In this document: in pieces, positions 59,301-64,000 of the stretch
Layout: each line of letters starts with the position of its first letter
Position numbering within the stretch: the first letter of the stretch is position 1
Assembly (NCBI GenBank): GCA_003117195.1
Contig: BDSI01000173.1
Coordinates: forward strand, 62,001-126,000
Direction of reading: 5' to 3'
DNA length: 64,000 bases
Origin: Eudorina sp. 2006-703-Eu-15
Taxonomy: Eukaryota; Chlorophyta; Chlorophyceae; Chlamydomonadales; Volvocaceae
Notes under the pieces: generated by a model
What the model was told of the DNA's origin: nothing
Databases searched by the model: none
The model's input: the letters and a program-made list of their open reading frames with translations, nothing else
Made by a program: the position numbers and the translations under genes

Positions 59301-62300
59301 GTGACCGCCGATCTGCACACCCCTAGTGTGTTTAGAGAAGAGGCCCGCCCTGGTGCGTGTTTCTATGTGTTTGCGGGGTACGGGGTGCGTTGCGACTGAT
59401 CGTTGCGCAGCAGCAACTCGAAAACGTGCGGTGGGGCCGCGGAAGCTGCGGCAGCCGCAGCGGATCTCCAACTGCAGCTTCTGTTCACTATTGCAGCCGC
59501 CGCAGACACATTCCAGACGTACTGCCGCAGCCGCGCCCAGCCGCTGGTCTGATGACCGACCCAGCAGCGACTCCACACACCACATTGGGCATGCATGCGG
59601 GTGCGTGATCTGGGTGTCTGCTCTCGCGCACGTTCGTCCGTCACATGCACTGCGGTTCCGGTTCCGGAGCCTCACCAGTCACCACCCTCCCTCCCCGCTC
59701 CGGTTCACTCCTCCCCTCCTCCTCCAGGTGCGAGGTTGTGGACCCGTCCACCTGCTCGGGCTGCACAGCGGGATCCACGTGCATCAAGACCTGCACAGGT
59801 GAGGAGTCCGGGGTGCATGGCTGGGGGCCGTAGGGGCGGGACGTGGCCGCGGGGCGGGAGGCGGTGGCAGTGGCGAGGCGATGCTTGTAAGCACTGTAAG
59901 CCTGGGAGTCGCTGGGCTGCGCGGGTACACCTGCTGAGGCAGCGGCGGTGAGGCTCCGTTAGTTGGGAGGCGATGAAGGAACCAAACGGCGCGAGAGGGG
60001 CTGGAGCGCGAGCACAGTAGTTCCGTATTTGCAGCAAGAGGCACCAGTACCATGCCATGTAGAATTGTAGAAGTTACGTAGAGAATCAAGATGTTACCAT
60101 GTTTTGTTCATCCGTTGGTTCATCCGTTGCGTAGCTGCCCAGGGATGGCAACGTGCCGCGCATGGCTTGCGTGACTGTCTAGGACCCACATTTTACACCG
60201 CGCGTTTGCTGCAAACGCAGCTGACGCACCCGCGAGCTTTGTTGCGCTGTTCGGAGTACAGGGCGGGTGTGGGTGACTTGCAAGGGGCGTAGCTAAGCCC
60301 GGTTGTGTTTGTGTGTTAGATGAGAAACCCGCCCAGAACCGCCCAGGCCCATATAATCTGTGCGTGTCTCGATGCCCCGCCGGTCGCAGGGTCGGTGAAG
60401 GTCTGCAAACGGCCCCCGGCGCCGGGCACAGTGATGAGCCCGCCGCCGATGCCCCGCCCGCCGTCGCCGCCGCCCATGCCGCCGCCGCCGCCGCCACGGT
60501 CCACACCATCGGCCTGCAAGGCGAGTCGACGGCCGTCCGGGGTGGCCCCGCTGTCACTCAGGGCTCCGGGCATATTACCTCATTACCTGATCCGAGACAG
60601 AGCGCCCAACGGCTCTGACAGTTGGCTAAGCAGTTAGTTGGTTGCATCGACCGTTGCTGCGGTTATTTGATAGCTGACAAGCAGGCGGGGCGGACCGATG
60701 AACATCCAACGAGCAATGGCCTGCCCCGCACCGCCGCACCTCCACCAACCACATCTTAAGCGTGTGGGTTCACCGGTGCGGTGCTGACGATCTGTTTGTC
60801 TGCCCCCACCTGCCCCTGTGGATTGGCGGGTGGGCCTTGCGCATGATCCGCTTTCCGCAGAAGACGGTGACGGGCTGCGACTGCCGCAGCACCTGGCTGT
60901 ACAACGGCGTGTACAGCAGCTACTGCGGCTCCCCGGACAACGATATCCAACTCTGGTGGGTGGGTGGGTGGGTGGGTGGATGAGCCGAGGAGCGGCTGCA
61001 CTGACCAAGCGAGTGCGCCGCTTCCGGCGTTCCGGGTGCTGTGAAGGCACTGACGCACACCTCCCGCAGAGCATGTGCGCGGACTGCTGCTCTGCTAGCT
61101 AGCCTCGCATAGCATAATGTCCTAATAGCCTGCCAGCTGTTATATGTTATTGGCATAGTAGCCTGGCAGCTGTTATGGATAGGCGAAGGACAGAAATGCA
61201 AACTATGTAAGTGATGCAAAGAGGGGATTGCGGTTAGCTCGTCATCTTGTCTGGGGCACCGAGGGGCGCGTGCACCCAGGAGGTCGGTGGCCGAGGGTGG
61301 CCGCTGCTGCCGCTGGCGACCGCCGGCCGCCGGCCGCCGGACACACAAGCAGGGCAGTGATCACATCCCCGCGGCCCCGCGCATGTACGACGTGTACGAC
61401 ACCAGGGCGCATGTACGACGTGTACGACACCAGAGTCACCTTTCCGAAACGAGATCGAGTCGACCAACGTAGCGCAACCATCTCTTCTCTCTCTCTATAT
61501 ATATATATATCCTGTATGTATATATGTAACCCTGCCCACCCGGTGCTCTCCCGCACTCGCAGGTGTCAGGTGACACCCTCGTGCCCGTCGTACAATCACA
61601 ACTCGCCGTACGAGTACTGCGCCGCGAGCTTGACCGTGGCGCAGTGCGGAGGTGCGGTGTCGGTGCCGCCGGCAGCAGCAGCACTGCAGCACTACAGCAT
61701 ATGGGTGCGGTGACCCCAACTACCCCAACTACCTCAACTACCCCACCCTGGTGTCGTGCGTCTGGGGCCGGCTGCTGACCTTTGCGCCGCACCTGTCCCG
61801 TGTTGTGTGCTTGTGTGGTTTCCTCGCCGTGCCGGAGACATCCTCTGCCTTGACTGTGGCGCCCAGAGGCTTTCAACTGACCTTGTCTTACCCCTCCTGG
61901 ACCCTCAGGGCCGGTGTACATGTCAACGACGCGCATCCCTCCGGCGCCGCCGCCCCTGCCCAATCCACCACCATCGCCGCCGTCACCCGTCATCGCTTCC
62001 CCGCCGCCGCCGCCGCCGCCGTCCCCACAACCGCCCGCAAGCTCGCCGCCGCCGCCGCCGCCACCGCCATCCCCACGGCCGCCCACGGCTTCTCCTCCAC
62101 CGCCGCCACCGCCGTCCCCACATCCGCCCACGACCTCGCCGCCACCGCCGCCGCCGCCGTCCCCGGTACCTCCCACGGCCTCGCCTCCACCGCCGCCACC
62201 ACCGCCGTCCCCACATCCGCCCACGGCCTCGCCACCGCCGCCACCACCGCCGTCCCCACAACCACCCACGACCTCGCCCCTGCCGCCTTCGCCACCGCCG

Positions 62301-63595
62301 TCCCCACGGCCGCCATCGCCTCCCCCATCGCCGCTGCCTCCGTCACCACCCCCACCGCCGTCCCCACGGCCGCCCTCGCCTCCCCCATCGCCGCTGCCTC
62401 CATCACCACCTCCACCAAGCCCAAGCCCACCCTCCCCAACGCCGCCGTCACCGCCGCCGCTGCCATCGCCGCCAAGCCCTACGCCGCCCTCTCCACTTCC
62501 ACCATCGCCCCCGCCATCACCACTTCCTCCCAGCCCTTCCCCTCCCTCCCCACTGCCTCCATCGCCGCCTCCGTCCCCGTCACCTCCCTCCCCGTTGCCA
62601 CCCTCTCCACCGCCTTCTCCGTCCCCGCCTCCGCGCCCTCCGTCTCCGTCGCCGCCTCCCAGCCCGCCACCCAGCCCCCCTCGCCCGCCGTCTCCATCTC
62701 CACCGCCGCCCTCGCCGCCGAGCCCATTCCCTCGGCCACCCTCACCGCCGCCTGAGCCACCACCAAAGCCTCCAAGCCCGCCTTCGCCAGGTCAGGACTG
62801 ATGCAGCCGCACCCGCAATATCGACCATCTTGTGCCCCGGTTCGCATGAATCGCATGCGCTGCCCAACGCAGAATGGTCCAACACCGTACTTGACGACCC
62901 TACATTCGTGTCAATAATTACCTGCTGATCCGTGCTAATCCGTGATGTCTCTCTGACTTGGATCTGACCAGACTCCTCATCAACAGCAACAGACTCTTGT
63001 CAGTCATACTGCCGCACCCTTGGTCTGAGGCTGCCGACAGCGGCTGAAGGGAAGGTGCATGGCACGCCACCGCGCGCGTGCGAGGCCGCCTTGTCTGAAG
63101 GCAGCATGCAGCCGCCCGAACCGCAAGAGGCCTAGCTAGCTGGCCGGACCCCCTAGAACCCCCCGCCCGACCGTTCGCAGTGGTCCTGGAGTGATTGATC
63201 CGTGTCCGGTGGATATAAGCGAGCTTGGAAGCAGCTGTTTGGTTGAAGGCAGTTGGGTTAGTTGGGTTAGTTGGGTCCCAGGGCAGCTCCCGGGAACAGT
63301 AATCGTCCGGGGGTTCCGTTCTTCCTGGGCCCTGGGCGTCTTCCGCTTGAGCCCCCAGCGTGGTGCAGTGTTGCCCTTTTCTTTCCGTTCCTCCTCGTGC
63401 TCTGTGCGCATATTCGATGTTCCCAACCCCGCGCGTTTCCTCCAACCAACCCCCCTTGGCCGAGCCACAGCCGACCCCGTCATCATTGCGGAGCTCAAGG
63501 GCAACATGACCATCAACGCCAACTGCAGCCTGCTGGCCTCCCTGGACCAACAGCTGGTGGCGGACCTGGTAGCCGAGCTGGCGAGGGTGTTTGGG
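52938..63595 (+). CDS. Gene D: M43-type zinc metalloprotease (3' end outside window)
   Basis: Fifteen exons are visible: 52938-53052, 53147-53302, 53609-53748, 54291-55016, 55409-55527, 56387-56482, 57220-57431, 58016-58398, 59056-59150, 59728-59798, 60390-60520, 60861-60955, 61563-61651, 61909-62790, 63471-63595. They join in frame for 1145 codons. All introns are GT-AG except the one after 60520, which has a GC donor (AAG|GCGAGT). The protein starts with a signal peptide MTCKLRLTVAVLCSMLLPAA and follows the family plan, with [11 protein letters not shown] at residues 488-498. Exons matching the second and third SEA-like exons and the membrane exon are not in the window, so membrane anchoring of D is inferred only from its paralogs. 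It groups with gene A by spacer length and by a nearly identical prodomain tract. Confidence 0.87.
53609..55016 (+). other. Gene D coding exons 3-4: prodomain and start of catalytic domain
   Basis: Exon 3 encodes SSNALLPYLTPVVMRVYAS, clearly diverged from A. Exon 4 begins with a tract nearly identical to gene A (to about 54600), with the Cys at 54510-54512, then diverges sharply. ADRRRG is a possible processing site, and FIPLIFHIMLY opens the catalytic fold. Confidence 0.86.
55409..58398 (+). other. Gene D coding exons 5-8: M43-like catalytic core
   Basis: Coding parts are 55409-55527, 56387-56482, 57220-57431 and 58016-58398. The zinc motif [11 protein letters not shown] is at 57329-57361, followed by [11 protein letters not shown] in the same exon (no intron, unlike gene A). 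The Met-turn is NYMTYDVSVC. The linker reads PPPPQSPPPP and ends NVCK. Confidence 0.9.
56176..56214 (-). repeat. Partial copy of the recurrent GATGACCCGCGGGGTCC motif
   Basis: On the minus strand GGCTGTCACCGATGACCC and GCGGGGTCC match the copy at 30499-30540. The sequence then changes to TCTTTAACG, so only the upstream half is shared. It lies in gene D intron 5. Confidence 0.55.
59056..59798 (+). other. Gene D coding exons 9-10: first FN2-like module
   Basis: The exons read NNCACKASWSYNGNN, YSYCDR, YTW, CEVVDPSTC, CTAGSTCIKTC, with the Trp codon split TG|G as in B and C. Confidence 0.8.
60390..60520 (+). other. Gene D coding exon 11: polyproline spacer, GC splice donor
   Basis: Forty-three codons begin GSVKVCKRPPAPG and end SACK. 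The following donor is GCGAGT, a GC-AG intron whose AAG|GC context fits known GC donors; no GT in a workable phase lies beside it. Confidence 0.78.
60861..61651 (+). other. Gene D coding exons 12-13: second FN2-like module
   Basis: The exons read VTGCDCRSTWLYNGV, YSSYCGSPDND, QLW, CQVTPSCPSY, YEYCAASL and QCG. The Trp codon is split TG|G. Confidence 0.8.
61909..62790 (+). other. Gene D coding exon 14: Ser-Pro-rich stalk (about 294 codons)
   Basis: After VYMSTTRIPPAPPPLP the exon is built of [16 protein letters not shown] and [11 protein letters not shown] repeats. The first half has a repeat of about 60 bp with PTASPPPPPP; the second half is finer PPSP repeats. It ends PPSP at the splice. 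Confidence 0.86.
63471..63595 (+). other. Gene D coding exon 15: first exon of the SEA-like module
   Basis: The exon encodes LKGNMTINANCSLL and [14 protein letters not shown], matching exon 15 of B and C. It ends in phase 0 at a GTGAGT donor. The next exon, which would show whether GSxVV is present, is beyond the window. Confidence 0.82.
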
Positions 63596-64000
63596 GTGAG
63601 TGGAAGGCCGCAGGGGGGCTGGATTTCCGGTTAACGTGGGTGTGTATGGTTGACGTGGGTGTGTATACGGTGGCAAAGAGGTGCGTGTGCTTAGCATAAA
63701 CGTGGGGGTCTATGGCATCTTTGGCAAAGGGATGTTTGTGTCGACGTGGAGGTGTGTGTAAAAAGAAACTGGGCCGCGAGGTGTGTGCGTGTGTGTATGT
63801 GTGTGTTGGTCGGCAGGCACGGCAGGATTGTGTGTTTTGTGAGGGGCATAGAGTGCGTTGGAGTGGTGGCCGTAGTGTGTGTTACATACCTGACCGGGCC
63901 TGGCACTGGCCAAGGGCTGCTAACCCAGCGCTAACGGAAAGAATGCCAAAGCACTCCCCTCCCTTGGCGGGGGCGGGAGAAGGGGCGTGTGCTTAGAAAA
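63596..64000. other. Start of gene D intron 15
   Basis: The remaining bases hold GTGTGTG-rich sequence and no further exon that I can match to the paralogs. Confidence 0.6.

Noticed and set aside
61436..62755. Long alternative-frame open readings over the gene D stalk
   Set aside because: Same cause: low-complexity CCG/CCT repeats. They do not connect to conserved exons.

Overview
This window is eukaryotic nuclear DNA, most likely from a volvocine or related chlorophycean green alga (Chlamydomonas/Gonium/Volvox type). The support is short, dense, GT-AG introns with constant phases, GC-rich coding exons, long Ser-Pro/Pro exons of the hydroxyproline-rich type used in algal cell-wall and matrix proteins, and tRNA-headed SINEs. 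I could not search a database, so the species is inferred.

The window holds one tandem array of four paralogous genes, all on the + strand. Gene A is 298-14633, with its 5' exons lying before the window. Gene B is 18036-30810 and complete. Gene C is 37182-48933 and complete. Gene D is 52938-63595 and continues past the right edge. I rebuilt their exons by aligning the paralogs to one another and requiring consistent splice sites and phases. The models close in frame: B gives 1450 residues, C 1311, A 1650 visible residues plus a split first codon, and D 1145 so far.

The shared protein plan is: signal peptide; a helical prodomain with one conserved Cys and a basic stretch; a zinc metalloprotease domain of the M43 (pappalysin/cytophagalysin) type with HExxHxxGxxH, a DYVIDTP motif and an NYMTY Met-turn; two small fibronectin-II-like Cys/Trp modules separated by a polyproline spacer; a Ser-Pro-rich stalk of very different length in each gene; a SEA-like juxtamembrane module; one transmembrane helix; and a cytoplasmic tail. 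B and C carry the GSxVV sequence that self-cleaves in animal SEA domains. Gene A has an inserted SRCR-like and small Cys-rich domain, a second SEA-like module and a tail of about 310 residues. The natural reading is a family of matrix- or cell-surface-remodelling proteases tethered to the plasma membrane, some possibly shed.

B and C are recent duplicates that share exons, some intron sequence, a promoter-proximal block and 3' flanking sequence. A and D are closer to each other and share a sharply bounded, nearly identical tract in the prodomain exon. The spaces between genes (14.6-18.0, 30.8-37.2 and 48.9-52.9 kb) show no gene I can support. They and the introns hold two short hAT-type elements with 8-bp target duplications, a complete tRNA-headed SINE with a 14-bp duplication, a truncated relative, a probable second SINE, a near-perfect long hairpin, a recurrent retroelement-like motif and many micro- and minisatellites.
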